The notes: generated by a model not told the origin, from the letters alone. A DNA stretch of 64,000 nucleotides from JAHEJA01 sp965656445 (GCA_965656445.1 CBFHKO010000001.1:744001-808000), one strand, 5' to 3'. Positions 7,161 through 16,278 are shown, counted from the stretch's first letter. Translations and numbers: made by a program.

Positions 7161-8759
7161 TTAGCCGATTGCAGCGGCTTTTACGTCGTCGTCAATGAAC
7201 GGCACATATTGCGCAAAATTGTCTGAGAACATCTCGACCAATTTCGCGGCTTGGCGGTCATATCCCTCGCCATCGGCCCATGTGCTTCGTGGGTCAAGCA
7301 AGCTTGCATCCACACCCGCAACAGAAACAGGTACGTCAAATCCGAAATTCGGATCCTTGCGGAATTCCGCGCCAGAGAGATCACCGTTCAACGCCGCCGT
7401 GAGCAAGGCACGTGTCGCTTTGATTGGCATACGCGACCCTGTGCCATAGGCGCCACCAGTCCAACCAGTATTCACCAACCAACATGTCGCGCCGTGTTTT
7501 GCTATTTTGTCACGCAAAAGGTTTCCATAAACCTCTGGGCGACGTGGCATAAAGGGTGCGCCGAAACATGTTGAGAATGTTGGCTCAGGCTCTGTGACAC
7601 CGCGCTCTGTGCCCGCAACCTTGGATGTGAACCCTGACAAGAAATGATACATCGCTTGCGCTGGTGTCAAACGCGCAATCGGAGGCAAGACTCCGAATGC
7701 ATCACAGGTCAGCATGATAACATTCTTTGGATGACCACCCAAAGCCGTATTGGAGGCGTTTGAGATATAATCAAGCGGATACGCACAGCGCATATTGGCC
7801 GTTAGGCTGTCGTCGTCAAAATCAAGTTCAAGGGTTTCTTCGTCGAACACCATGTTCTCGATAACAGTGCCAAATTTTTGCGTTGTCGCATAGATTTCTG
7901 GCTCGGCTTCGGCATTGAGGTTGATCGTTTTGGCATAACAGCCACCTTCAAAGTTAAAGGTGCCACGATCTGACCAGCCGTGCTCATCATCCCCAATCAA
8001 GGTTCGCGCAGGATCCGCAGACAAGGTTGTCTTGCCCGTTCCAGACAAACCAAAGAAGACCGCCGTATCAACCGGATTGCCTGTCGCATGGTTTGCAGAG
8101 CAATGCATCGGCATAATGCCTTTTTCAGGAAGTAAATAATTCAACAGAGTGAAGACTGATTTCTTGTTCTCACCCGCGTATTCAGTGCCGCCGATCAAAA
8201 TCAACTTTTTGTCAAAATTCATTGCGATGACTGTTTCGCTGCGGCAGCCATGTTTTGCAGGGTCCGCTTGGAAGCTTGGGCAGTTGATCACGGTGAAATC
8301 TGCAACAAAGCTATCCAAGGCCTCACGCGCAGGACGGCGCAGAAGGTGACGGATGAACAACCCGTGCCAAGCAAGCTCTGTCACCATACGTACGTTGATG
8401 GCTTGCTCAGGATCAGCACCGCCAACCAAATCTTGGACGTAATACTCTTTGCCCTTCATATGCTCAAGCATATCAGCGTGCAGGGCATCAAAGCCCGCTT
8501 CTGACATCTCGGCATTATTTTCCCACCAAATTTTATCCGCAACTGAGGCTGTTTTAACCACATGCTTGTCTTTGGGGGATCGACCCGTAAATTTGCCCGT
8601 TGTGACCAAGAATGTGCCACCGATGCCAATTTTACCTTCGTTATTTTTCACGGCCGCTTCGATCAGGGCCGGTTCAATAAAGTTATAATAGACATTGCCC
8701 AGACCATTGATGCCTTGATCTTCTAGTCGGAATTGCGGGTTTACCCGTCCTAATGTCAT
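7161..8759 (-). CDS. pckA: Phosphoenolpyruvate carboxykinase (ATP)
   Basis: 532 residues, the usual size for the ATP-dependent enzyme. Kinase-1a P-loop GLSGTGKTTLSADP, kinase-2-like LIGDDEHGW and the PEPCK signature region near the start of the C-terminal lobe (MPMHCSANHA) are all present. It converts oxaloacetate and ATP to PEP, CO2 and ADP, the first committed step of gluconeogenesis in the cytoplasm. The start at 8759 is supported by AGGAG 7 nt upstream; the frame stays open a further 60 nt upstream. It is divergent from chvI; in alphaproteobacteria pckA commonly neighbours chvI/chvG. The intergenic region carries tandem repeats that may regulate it. Confidence 0.97.
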   Translation of the reverse strand: MTLGRVNPQFRLEDQGINGLGNVYYNFIEPALIEAAVKNNEGKIGIGGTFLVTTGKFTGRSPKDKHVVKTASVADKIWWENNAEMSEAGFDALHADMLEHMKGKEYYVQDLVGGADPEQAINVRMVTELAWHGLFIRHLLRRPAREALDSFVADFTVINCPSFQADPAKHGCRSETVIAMNFDKKLILIGGTEYAGENKKSVFTLLNYLLPEKGIMPMHCSANHATGNPVDTAVFFGLSGTGKTTLSADPARTLIGDDEHGWSDRGTFNFEGGCYAKTINLNAEAEPEIYATTQKFGTVIENMVFDEETLELDFDDDSLTANMRCAYPLDYISNASNTALGGHPKNVIMLTCDAFGVLPPIARLTPAQAMYHFLSGFTSKVAGTERGVTEPEPTFSTCFGAPFMPRRPEVYGNLLRDKIAKHGATCWLVNTGWTGGAYGTGSRMPIKATRALLTAALNGDLSGAEFRKDPNFGFDVPVSVAGVDASLLDPRSTWADGEGYDRQAAKLVEMFSDNFAQYVPFIDDDVKAAAIG

Positions 8760-9112
8760 TGTGGAACTCCTAGTGCCGCGGCCGTACGCGGAATATTTAT
8801 TACAGGGGTGTCTCAGCAATTTTCGCCCCTCATCCCATCGATCGTTCTATGGAACCCATCCTCTTTAACACGTTGATTTCCAAGGTGACTAGGACGGTAT
8901 GTCACTGTTAGCGCAACCATTTTCACCGATAGCGCAATCATGTTCCCGATGGGAAACATTCTCAAGCTGAGACAGGTCTCTAAGTTGAAAATTAATCAAA
9001 AAATATCGCTTTCAGCAGACAAAAGTAACCGAATCGATATTTGGTCGTTGATTCTTAGCCCTGACTAAAGGCATAATCCTGCCATAATGAGCAGAAAAAT
9101 AGGACAATAAAC
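8760..9112. other. Divergent pckA-chvI intergenic region
   Basis: 353 nt with no gene. It holds the promoters of both operons and, in its middle, the tandem repeat at 8910-8950 and the inverted repeat at 8943-8955. Nothing else recognisable. Confidence 0.7.
8910..8950. repeat. Tandem 20/21-nt direct repeat, candidate operator
   Basis: Two head-to-tail copies, 8910-8930 and 8931-8950, share AGCGCAA-n-CAT-n-TTC-(n)-CCGAT. They differ at two bases and a 1-nt indel. The period is two helical turns. The flanks read GTTAGCGCAACC and GATAGCGCAATC, resembling half-degenerate TTAGCGCTAA palindromes typical of LacI-family regulators. The second copy runs into a TTCCC-GAT-GGGAA inverted repeat (8943-8955). 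Distance is about 150 nt to pckA and 160 nt to chvI. Regulator identity is inference. Confidence 0.5.
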
Positions 9113-9814
9113 ATGGCACGTATCGCTCTTGTTGATGACGATCGAAATATTCTAACGTCGGTTTCCATGTTGCCTGAGGCCGAAGGCTTTGAAGTGGAAA
9201 CCTACAATGACGGTCAATCCGCATTGGATGCCTTCAACCGACGCCTTCCTGACATGGCTGTTTTAGACATCAAGATGCCGCGCATGGATGGGATGGATTT
9301 GCTTCAGCGCTTGCGCCAAAAAACAGCAATGCCCGTTATTTTCCTGACGTCAAAGGACGATGAAATTGACGAAGTTCTCGGGTTGCGTATGGGCGCCGAT
9401 GACTATGTCAAAAAGCCATTCTCACAACGCCTTTTGCTTGAACGCATCCGCTCTCTTTTGCGCCGCAAAGATGCCAATGAAGGCATAGTTGTCGCCGATA
9501 GCGAAGAGACCAAAATCATGGTCCGAGGGGAGCTTTCGATGGACCCGCTTCGCCATTCCGTTTCATGGAAAGGCAAAGATGTCTCCCTGACCGTCACTGA
9601 ATTTCTATTGCTTCAAGCCTTGGCACAGCGCCCAGGGTTTGTGAAAAGCCGCGACCAATTGATGGATGTTGCCTATGACGATCAGGTTTATGTGGATGAT
9701 CGCACAATCGACAGCCACATCAAACGCCTTCGTAAGAAAATGCGCAGCGCAGACGATGAATTTTCCGCGATCGAGACACTTTACGGTATCGGCTACCGCT
9801 ATAACGAAGAGTAA
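9113..9814 (+). CDS. chvI: Response regulator ChvI (OmpR family)
   Basis: 233 residues. The receiver domain has the acidic pocket DDD at 8-10, phospho-acceptor Asp52 in AVLDIKMPRMDG, and Lys in the KKPF motif near residue 101. The C-terminal winged helix (about 130-230) has the OmpR pattern TVTEFLLLQALAQRPG and YVDDRTIDSHIKRLRKK. AGGA lies 8 nt before the ATG. It is followed 2 nt later by its kinase. ChvG/ChvI controls envelope and acid/osmotic responses in alphaproteobacteria, and in this order it is joined to the HprK/EIIA/HPr regulatory PTS. Confidence 0.95.
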   Translation: MARIALVDDDRNILTSVSMLPEAEGFEVETYNDGQSALDAFNRRLPDMAVLDIKMPRMDGMDLLQRLRQKTAMPVIFLTSKDDEIDEVLGLRMGADDYVKKPFSQRLLLERIRSLLRRKDANEGIVVADSEETKIMVRGELSMDPLRHSVSWKGKDVSLTVTEFLLLQALAQRPGFVKSRDQLMDVAYDDQVYVDDRTIDSHIKRLRKKMRSADDEFSAIETLYGIGYRYNEE

Positions 9815-9816
9815 TC

Positions 9817-11532
9817 ATGACAAGTATCGACGGTATGCGAATGAACGATGTGCAGCACAGAGAACACTCTGATGTGCTGCTCGGCGAAGATTGGGAAAGC
9901 TCTGATCCTGCGGTATCAGAGCTTGAAACATCGCGCGCCAAACGTGGCATTTTTGCCTTTCGCAGATCGCCGCTAACACGCAAGATCGTCACCTTTAACC
10001 TCATCGCCCTGTTTATTATGATTGCAGGGATCCTTTGGTTGAATTCATCGCGGGACAGTTTGGTTCATCAGCGTGCGCGCTCCATGCTTATCGAAGTTGA
10101 CATGGCCGCGAATGTCCTGTCGGCAAGATTGCCAGAGGACACCGTGTCTTTGACCACGTCGCCCGAACTCATCGACGCAATCTCGGGTCTCAGCCTGCGC
10201 AATGGAACCACCCTCTTTTTGTTCGACACAGACGGCGAAAAAATCGCGGAAATGCTAAGCCAAGGACAAATCGAGTTTTCTGAAACCTTACGCGCAACAG
10301 AGCCCTTTACCCCGATTACAGATGGGCTGAACTTCATCTGGCAGGGTTTGTCTTCGTTCATACCAAACAACGACGCTGAACCGGCGAATGCTCAGACACG
10401 AGAAGAGCGCATCAAGGCGATCCTGAATTTCTCCTTGCAAGGCGAGACGCATTTCTCAAATTTCCGCGACACGATGGCGGCAAATGAATTCGCCGCTACG
10501 GCCCCAGTTGAACAGAATGACATCATTGTTGGCGTCGCCGTCTTGGTGAGTGCGGCTGGTGAAATTGACATGTTGGTGAAACAAGAACGCGAGCGGGTCC
10601 TGCAATTGCTCTTGATCGGCGCGATTGTCTCCATCGCGTTGTCCTTGGTGCTTGCCTCAACTATTTCAAACCCACTGAGTGATCTAGCAACCGCTGCTGA
10701 ATTGGGACGTGAGAAGAATTCAAAAAATGTGGCCCCTGCCCGTATTCGCATCCCAGATTTAACCGCGCGTCCTGATGAAATTGGTCGCCTCTCTGCTGCT
10801 CTTCGTGGCATGGTCGCCGCCCTCTATGATCGCATTGAAAACAACGAGCAATTCGCAGCGGATGTTGCGCATGAGATTAAGAACCCCCTTGCCTCACTTC
10901 GATCTGCTGTCGGCACCCTGCGCGTTGCAAAACGGGATGATCAAAGAGACAAGCTATTAGACGTCATCGATCATGACGTGCGCCGTCTTGACCGCTTGGT
11001 CAGCGAAATATCAAATGCCTCGCGCTTGGACAGTGAGCTGGTCAAAGAGCAACAAGAAAGCTTTAACCTTGTTAACTTGGTCACCAACCTAACCCAATAT
11101 TTGGGTGAAGACGCCAAAAGCAAGGGCATTGATTTCATTTCCGATTTGCCAGACCACCCTATCGAGATAAACGGGCTAGAACCCCGCTTGGCTCAGGTTT
11201 TTGTTAACCTTATCACAAATGCAATTAGCTTTTGCGATGATGGCGATGCTATCCGCGTTTGGGTCAGGATGCGGGAAAACCGTGTGCTCATTGTTGTCGA
11301 GGACACAGGCCCCGGTATTCCAGAACAAGCGCTTCATAAGGTGTTCAATCGGTTTTATTCGGAACGCCCTGAAAATGATTTCGGGAATAACTCTGGACTT
11401 GGCCTTGCGATTTCCAAACAAATTGTCGAAGCGCATGATGGAGTGATCTGGGCGGAAAATATTCGTCCAACGCTGGCCGATGCCACCTCGGCCCCACTTG
11501 GGGCGCGATTTGTCGTGGGATTGCCCCTCTAG
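9817..11532 (+). CDS. chvG: Sensor histidine kinase ChvG
   Basis: 571 residues. A first membrane helix at about 57-78 (VTFNLIALFIMIAGILWL), a periplasmic sensor of about 190 residues, a second helix near 264-285 (LLIGAIVSIALSLVLASTI), then HAMP, HisKA with His352 in FAADVAHEIKNPLASL, and HATPase_c with an N box (NLITNAISFC), G1 (DTGPGIPE), an F box (VFNRFYS) and G2 (GLGLAISKQIVEAH). It sits in the inner membrane and phosphorylates ChvI. The long charged cytoplasmic N-terminus of about 55 residues is usual for this subfamily. It is separated from hprK by 2 nt. Confidence 0.95.
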   Translation: MTSIDGMRMNDVQHREHSDVLLGEDWESSDPAVSELETSRAKRGIFAFRRSPLTRKIVTFNLIALFIMIAGILWLNSSRDSLVHQRARSMLIEVDMAANVLSARLPEDTVSLTTSPELIDAISGLSLRNGTTLFLFDTDGEKIAEMLSQGQIEFSETLRATEPFTPITDGLNFIWQGLSSFIPNNDAEPANAQTREERIKAILNFSLQGETHFSNFRDTMAANEFAATAPVEQNDIIVGVAVLVSAAGEIDMLVKQERERVLQLLLIGAIVSIALSLVLASTISNPLSDLATAAELGREKNSKNVAPARIRIPDLTARPDEIGRLSAALRGMVAALYDRIENNEQFAADVAHEIKNPLASLRSAVGTLRVAKRDDQRDKLLDVIDHDVRRLDRLVSEISNASRLDSELVKEQQESFNLVNLVTNLTQYLGEDAKSKGIDFISDLPDHPIEINGLEPRLAQVFVNLITNAISFCDDGDAIRVWVRMRENRVLIVVEDTGPGIPEQALHKVFNRFYSERPENDFGNNSGLGLAISKQIVEAHDGVIWAENIRPTLADATSAPLGARFVVGLPL

Positions 11533-11534
11533 CT

Positions 11535-11969
11535 ATGACGCAAGCTCCTGAACAGATCATTCATGCCAATTGCGTTGACATAGACGGCTCTGGCATTTTG
11601 ATCCAAGGTAAATCAGGAAGCGGGAAATCGACACTGACATTACAGCTGATGGCCCTTGGCGCGCATCTGGTGAGCGATGATCAAACAGAGCTACGGGTTG
11701 TTAACCAGCACCTCGTTGCGACCGCCCCCACGGCAATTTCAGGATTGATCGAAGCGCGCGGCGTCGGGATATTATCTGTTCCCAGTATCCCCAGCACAAA
11801 AATAAAATTTTTATTAGATTTAGAGAGTTTAACCACGGAACGATTGCCTCTACACAGGTCAAAATCAATTCTCGGACTAAATATTGCAGTCATTCAAAAA
11901 TCGGAAACACCGGCATTTGCCGAAGCTGTATTTTTGGCTGCAAAATTTGGACTGAGTAAACATGTATAA
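11535..11969 (+). CDS. hprK: HPr kinase/phosphorylase, short alphaproteobacterial form
   Basis: 144 residues, about half the length of the Firmicutes enzyme: only the catalytic domain is present and the N-terminal domain is absent, as is normal in alphaproteobacteria. The Walker A motif GKSGSGKST is at 25-33, then DDQTEL (second metal/acid region) and IEARGVGIL, the HprK signature. It phosphorylates HPr on its regulatory serine, linking carbon or energy state to the ChvG/ChvI system. It overlaps rapZ by 8 nt, so translation is probably coupled. Confidence 0.93.
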   Translation: MTQAPEQIIHANCVDIDGSGILIQGKSGSGKSTLTLQLMALGAHLVSDDQTELRVVNQHLVATAPTAISGLIEARGVGILSVPSIPSTKIKFLLDLESLTTERLPLHRSKSILGLNIAVIQKSETPAFAEAVFLAAKFGLSKHV

Positions 11970-12849
11970 CAGAATTGAACAGACTGACATGGAACACTTG
12001 AAGCGATTGGTATTGGTCACTGGCCCCTCTGGTGCAGGGCGATCAACGGCAATTGGCGCTTTGGAAGACTTGGGATATGAGACCATTGATAATCTTCCGT
12101 TGTCATTAGTCGCACGCGTCGTGGATCCAGCGTCCATGAGCAAACCCTTAGCCATTGGCATCGACACGCGAAACCGAGATTTCTCCACCCATGGCGTTCT
12201 CGATTTACTGCAGACCTTAACCGAGCAAGACGGCATTTCATGCGAGCTCTTATATGTGCATTGCCAAACAGATGTCTTGATGCGCCGCTTTTCAGAGACC
12301 CGTCGCCGTCATCCCTTGGCCCCTGCGGAAACGCCACTAGAGGGGATTGAGCGCGAATTTGATTTGCTCGCGGCGATCAAATTACGGGCCGATGTCTTGA
12401 TCGACACATCCGACCTCAGCCCACATCAGCTCAAGACAGAAATTCGTCATTGGTTTGCGAACAAATCTGGCAATGACTTGGCCGTCTCGATACAATCTTT
12501 TTCCTACAAAAGAGGCCTCCCCCGCGGCGTCGATATGATGTTCGATTGCCGTTTCCTCAATAACCCCTATTGGGATGAATCCCTGCGTAGCTTTAACGGA
12601 ACAAGTGAGGCCGTTCAAAATTTCGTTAAAGGTGATCCAAGGTTTGCAGAATTCTTTGAAAAAACCAAAGACATGTGTATGTTCTTGCTACCGGCCTACG
12701 CCGACGAAGGGAAAACGCATTTTTCAATCGGATTTGGATGTACTGGTGGCCAACATCGCTCAGTTACCCTAGCGGAAACTATGGCTTTGGCTCTTGAAGA
12801 GTCTGGTTGGCAAGTGTCAATTAGGCACAGGGAATTGGAACGGGGTTAG
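11962..12849 (+). CDS. rapZ: RNase adapter / nucleotide-binding protein RapZ
   Basis: 295 residues. Walker A GPSGAGRS at 21-28; the family block ETIDNLPLSLV follows; the C-terminal half has SFSYKRGLPRGVDMMFDCRF and IGFGCTGGQHRSV, both diagnostic of RapZ/YvcJ. It binds nucleotides and, in enterobacteria, guides RNase E to the GlmZ sRNA to control amino-sugar synthesis; in other groups the target is unknown. Start at 11962 overlaps hprK; an internal ATG at 11989 is a possible shorter start. Its TAG lies in the first arm of a hairpin. Confidence 0.94.
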   Translation: MYNRIEQTDMEHLKRLVLVTGPSGAGRSTAIGALEDLGYETIDNLPLSLVARVVDPASMSKPLAIGIDTRNRDFSTHGVLDLLQTLTEQDGISCELLYVHCQTDVLMRRFSETRRRHPLAPAETPLEGIEREFDLLAAIKLRADVLIDTSDLSPHQLKTEIRHWFANKSGNDLAVSIQSFSYKRGLPRGVDMMFDCRFLNNPYWDESLRSFNGTSEAVQNFVKGDPRFAEFFEKTKDMCMFLLPAYADEGKTHFSIGFGCTGGQHRSVTLAETMALALEESGWQVSIRHRELERG

Positions 12850-12867
12850 TAGGTGTCTGCACCTACT
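12848..12867 (+). other. Intercistronic hairpin over the rapZ stop codon
   Basis: AGTAGGTG-TCTG-CACCTACT is a perfect 8-bp stem with a 4-nt loop. It begins inside the rapZ stop (TAG 12847-12849) and ends 5 nt before the ribosome binding site of the EIIA gene. There is no T run, so it is not an ordinary terminator. An RNA stability or partial-attenuation role is inferred. Confidence 0.6.
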
Positions 12868-12884
12868 TAGTGAAAGGATCGCAC

Positions 12885-13286
12885 GTGATCGGGATCGTGA
12901 TCGTCGCACATGGGGGATTAGCCAAAGAATATTTGGCAGCGGTTGAGCACGTCGTAGGCAATCAACCAGGGATCACCGCTGTGTCCGTCGCAGCGGAATG
13001 CGACAGACCAGGCAAGGTTACAGAAATCAAACAAGCCATCGAAATGACCGACAAAGGCGAAGGCGTGGTCGTTGTGACCGATATGTTTGGGGGAAGCCCA
13101 AGCAACCTCGCCCGCCGCGCCTGTCATCCAAATGAGGACTGTCTTCTGTTTGGTGCCAATCTCCCAATGTTGATCCAACTTGCAAAGAGCCGAAAACAAC
13201 CTATACCCGAGGCGATTGAAACTGCTCTAACAGCAGGCCGCAAGTATATGAACTCGTTAGAAGCACAAAAACAAGGCAAGGTATGA
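12885..13286 (+). CDS. PTS mannose-family EIIA component (regulatory PTS)
   Basis: 133 residues starting MIGIVIVAHGGLAKEYL from a GTG; AAAGGA lies 6 nt upstream of 12885, so I prefer it to the GTG at 12870. The phospho-acceptor His9 is in VAHGG, and TDMFGGSPSN is the second family block. No EIIB/EIIC sugar permease is present, so this is part of a signalling rather than a sugar-transport PTS, receiving phosphate from HPr. EI (ptsP/ptsI) is not in the window. Its TGA overlaps the HPr ATG (ATGA). Confidence 0.9.
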   Translation: MIGIVIVAHGGLAKEYLAAVEHVVGNQPGITAVSVAAECDRPGKVTEIKQAIEMTDKGEGVVVVTDMFGGSPSNLARRACHPNEDCLLFGANLPMLIQLAKSRKQPIPEAIETALTAGRKYMNSLEAQKQGKV

Positions 13287-13561
13287 GCACTGACTTACAA
13301 CGGACCTTCGATATCATTAACGAAAAAGGTCTTCACGCCCGGGCATCTGCTAAGTTTGTAGAAGTGGTCGAACAATTCGATGCCACTGCAGAAGTGAGCC
13401 GAGATGGGCTCAGCACAGGCGGCGACAGCATTATGGGTCTATTGATGTTAGCCGCTTCAAAGGGTACATCCATAGACGTTCGCATTTCGGGTGCTCAGGC
13501 AACTGAATTAGCGGAAGCATTAGAAACTTTGATCGCCAATCGTTTTGGCGAAGACCTTTAA
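13283..13561 (+). CDS. ptsH: Phosphocarrier protein HPr
   Basis: 92 residues. His18 in NEKGLHARASAKF is the EI-dependent phosphorylation site; Ser49 in GGDSIMGLLMLAA is the HprK target site. The overlap with the EIIA gene and the nearby hprK show a regulatory phosphorelay that would feed into ChvG/ChvI and carbon control. Confidence 0.95.
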   Translation: MSTDLQRTFDIINEKGLHARASAKFVEVVEQFDATAEVSRDGLSTGGDSIMGLLMLAASKGTSIDVRISGAQATELAEALETLIANRFGEDL

Positions 13562-13575
13562 CGTTAGGCGTTCCA

Positions 13576-14457
13576 TTGACAGATCAAGACCTGAATGGCA
13601 CCTCGAATTCCGAGATAGCTCAGCTAAACGATCAGCCCTATGATCAAAAACGGCTGTCCTACGCCAATACGTTCAAGAACCCTTATAAAAAGTTCATCAT
13701 TCAAGCTATGGAGCTTTTTACAGGCAAGTTAACATTGATCCGTAAGATCCGTAAATTCGAAGCGATGGGTGTTCCCTTTGGCCAACCCTTTTGGGGTCAA
13801 GCCCTCGGCGTAATGGGGATCGATGTCATCACGCCCATTGAAGAGTCCAACAAAATACCGAAAACTGGTCCATTGGTCATTACCGCAAACCACCCTCACG
13901 GGTTGGTTGATGGGATGGTTTTGGCGGAATTAGTAGGCCGCGTTCGCAAGGACTACAAAATCCTGACACGCTCTTTGTTAACAGGTGTCATGGAAATTGA
14001 TGAATTCATGATCCCCGTCCCCTTTCCTCACGAAGATGACTCGCTCAACAAAAACCTTGAGATGCGCAAGACCGCAATGGAGCATCTCAAAGGGGGCGGC
14101 GTGATTATCATTTTCCCGTCCGGTGCCGTATCGTCGTCTGAGACGATGTTTGGCCCCGTCGTTGAAAAAATGTGGAACCCGTTTACTGCGAAAATGATCC
14201 AAAAATCAGGCGCCGATGTGTTGCCGATTTACTTCCCTGGGTCGAATTCACGGCTGTATCAAATCGCAAACCAAATCTCTGCGACAATCCGGCAAGGCCT
14301 CTTGATCCGTGAAATCGTGCACGCTTTGAATAAACCGCAAAATCCCGTTGTGGGGGATGTGATCCCGAATGAGACCGTGTCAAAATGGTCCTCAAACCCA
14401 CGCGGTTTCATGGAATGGCTCCGCGAAGAAACGCTCAAGCTTGCCTCCCACCGCTAG
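13576..14457 (+). CDS. Lysophospholipid acyltransferase family protein (PlsC-like)
   Basis: 293 residues, starting from TTG at 13576 (no nearer ATG in frame). The acyltransferase motif I is TANHPHGLVDG, an NHx4D-type block written N-H-P-x-G-x-x-D; IIIFPSGAVSSS corresponds to motif III (FPEG-like) and VLPIYFPGSNS to motif IV. This variant is the hemolysin-like/ornithine-lipid type more than canonical PlsC. It would acylate a lysolipid at the inner membrane. It is 14 nt after HPr and probably read through from that operon. Its stop shares CTAG with the stop of the convergent dehydrogenase. Confidence 0.8.
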   Translation: MTDQDLNGTSNSEIAQLNDQPYDQKRLSYANTFKNPYKKFIIQAMELFTGKLTLIRKIRKFEAMGVPFGQPFWGQALGVMGIDVITPIEESNKIPKTGPLVITANHPHGLVDGMVLAELVGRVRKDYKILTRSLLTGVMEIDEFMIPVPFPHEDDSLNKNLEMRKTAMEHLKGGGVIIIFPSGAVSSSETMFGPVVEKMWNPFTAKMIQKSGADVLPIYFPGSNSRLYQIANQISATIRQGLLIREIVHALNKPQNPVVGDVIPNETVSKWSSNPRGFMEWLREETLKLASHR

Positions 14458-15329
14458 CGGGTCGGCACAGGCTCTTCGCCACGGTAATCATAAAATCCAC
14501 GCTTGGTCTTGCGACCTAGCCAGCCTGCTTCGACATATTTGGTCAACAAAGGACAGGGGCGGTATTTCGTATCGGCCAGTCCCTCATGCAGCACGTTCAT
14601 AATGGCCAAGCATGTATCGAGACCAATAAAATCCGCAAGCTCGAGTGGACCCATTGGGTGATTGGCGCCTAACTTCATCGATTGATCAATAGAGCGCACG
14701 GACCCGACCCCTTCGTATAAGGTATAGACCGCTTCGTTAATCATCGGCATCAAGATACGGTTCACGATAAAGGCAGGGAAATCTTCAGCGCTTGCCGCTG
14801 TTTTTCCAAGTTTAGTCACAACGGCCAAACAGGCATCATATGTCTCTTGATCCGTAGCAATGCCGCGGATCAATTCGACCAACTGCATAACAGGGACAGG
14901 GTTCATAAAATGGAAGCCCATGAATTTTTCAGGCCGATCTGTTCGGCTCGCAAGGCGCGTTATCGAGATAGACGAGGTATTTGACGTCAAAATCGTGGTG
15001 TCTTTGATATGCGGCAATAGGCTGTCAAAGATCTTTTGCTTGATCGTTTCATTTTCGGTCGCGGCCTCAATGATCAAATCACTTTGTCCCAACTCAGCGA
15101 GATCAAGTGTCGATTTGATCCGCCCCATTGCCTCTGACTTGTCCGCGGGCGAGATTTTGCCCCCTTTGAGCTGGCGTTCCATATTCTTGTCAATTCTTGC
15201 AAGCGCCGTATCAAGAGCGTCCTGCGAAACATCATTCAACAGAACATCATATCCAGCAATCGCCATCACATGCGCAATACCATTGCCCATCTGACCTGCA
15301 CCAATAATTCCAACTGACTTGATTTCCAT
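14454..15329 (-). CDS. hbd: 3-hydroxybutyryl-CoA dehydrogenase
   Basis: 291 residues. The N-terminal Rossmann fold shows GIIGAGQMGNGIAH and ATENETIKQKIF; the substrate domain begins at FMGFHFMNPVPVM (with the catalytic His of HFMNP), then AEDFPAFIVNRILMPM and LGANHPMGPLELADFIGLD. It oxidises (S)-3-hydroxybutyryl-CoA with NAD(P)+ in the cytoplasm, for beta-oxidation, polyhydroxybutyrate turnover or the ethylmalonyl-CoA pathway. AAGGA is 9 nt upstream of the start. It shares the strand with etfA/etfB, but the convergently oriented DUF6473 gene lies in between. Confidence 0.95.
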   Translation of the reverse strand: MEIKSVGIIGAGQMGNGIAHVMAIAGYDVLLNDVSQDALDTALARIDKNMERQLKGGKISPADKSEAMGRIKSTLDLAELGQSDLIIEAATENETIKQKIFDSLLPHIKDTTILTSNTSSISITRLASRTDRPEKFMGFHFMNPVPVMQLVELIRGIATDQETYDACLAVVTKLGKTAASAEDFPAFIVNRILMPMINEAVYTLYEGVGSVRSIDQSMKLGANHPMGPLELADFIGLDTCLAIMNVLHEGLADTKYRPCPLLTKYVEAGWLGRKTKRGFYDYRGEEPVPTR

Positions 15330-15477
15330 AACGCATGTCCTTGCTGTGACTTATGTCACAATATGTCTGAGCCCTCTCAAATAGCAAGGCATGGGCGAAG
15401 TGTTTCCAAGTTTAATTGTTAGGCCTTTGGCAAGATTTAGACACCATTCTGAAGGCGGGAAAAAATGGTGGTGAGTT

Positions 15478-16278
15478 ATGACTTATGCAAGAATGGGCCA
15501 GCGGAGCCTTGATTTTTCGTTGTGCCAATATGGTCTGTCAAAAAATATATTTCGAGGACCGAAAAAACAATTAAACAAACCTTTTATCGCGTGCTTTGGA
15601 TCTACGGACACCTTTGGCCAAACAGTGGCGGCCCCCTTTCCGTTGCTCTTGGAGCGACATCTGAAACAGCCGGTTGCCAATTTTGGTATCCTAAATGGGG
15701 GGTTGGATGCGATCCTTAAGGACCCTGAATTATTAGCATTGTGCAATAATGCGTCTCACATCGTGATCCAGATCATGGGCGCACACAGCCAATCAAACGA
15801 TTACTATTCCGTGCATCCACGTCGCAATGATCGTTTTATCACAGCGCATTCCAAGCTTCGCGACCTCTACCCAAATATCGATTTCACAGAATTCCATTTC
15901 ACGCGGCATATGCTCAGCCATCTGGAAACCGAAGATCCAGATCGTTTTCGTCGTGTGCGCAATCATCTTCGCCAAACGTGGCAAACCAACATGAGACGGT
16001 TGTGTCACGCCCTACCTGTGAAGCCGCATATATTATGGCTTTCCGCACGGGACATGGCCCCACGTGAAAACGGGCTTCTCGAAGCGGATCCCAATTTCAT
16101 AACATCCGGTGACATTGACGCAATTTTGCCGTTCACCAGAGGGTTAATCTCGGTCACGAAAAAACGGTCGTTGAGAAAACTGCCAAGCTTTGCCGTTCTC
16201 GAAGAAATGGATCAACGCGCGCATGACCATTGCGCAAACATGGTGTGCGGTGAATTACACGCAAAAAGGCCCGCTTGA
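15478..16278 (+). CDS. DUF6473 family protein
   Basis: 266 residues of a family I know as DUF6473 from Rhodobacterales. The characteristic opening is LDFSLCQYGLSKNIFRGPKK, then PFIACFGSTDTFGQTVAAPF and NFGILNGGLDAILKDPELL. The Gly-Ser-x-(D/E)-T-(F/Y)-G turn followed by an NxGxxNxGxD block looks like an SGNH-hydrolase/sulfotransferase-like Rossmann start, but no function is established to my knowledge. No signal peptide. The TGA stop lies at the loop edge of the etf terminator hairpin, so its mRNA end and the neighbours' terminator are one sequence. Confidence 0.75.
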   Translation: MTYARMGQRSLDFSLCQYGLSKNIFRGPKKQLNKPFIACFGSTDTFGQTVAAPFPLLLERHLKQPVANFGILNGGLDAILKDPELLALCNNASHIVIQIMGAHSQSNDYYSVHPRRNDRFITAHSKLRDLYPNIDFTEFHFTRHMLSHLETEDPDRFRRVRNHLRQTWQTNMRRLCHALPVKPHILWLSARDMAPRENGLLEADPNFITSGDIDAILPFTRGLISVTKKRSLRKLPSFAVLEEMDQRAHDHCANMVCGELHAKRPA

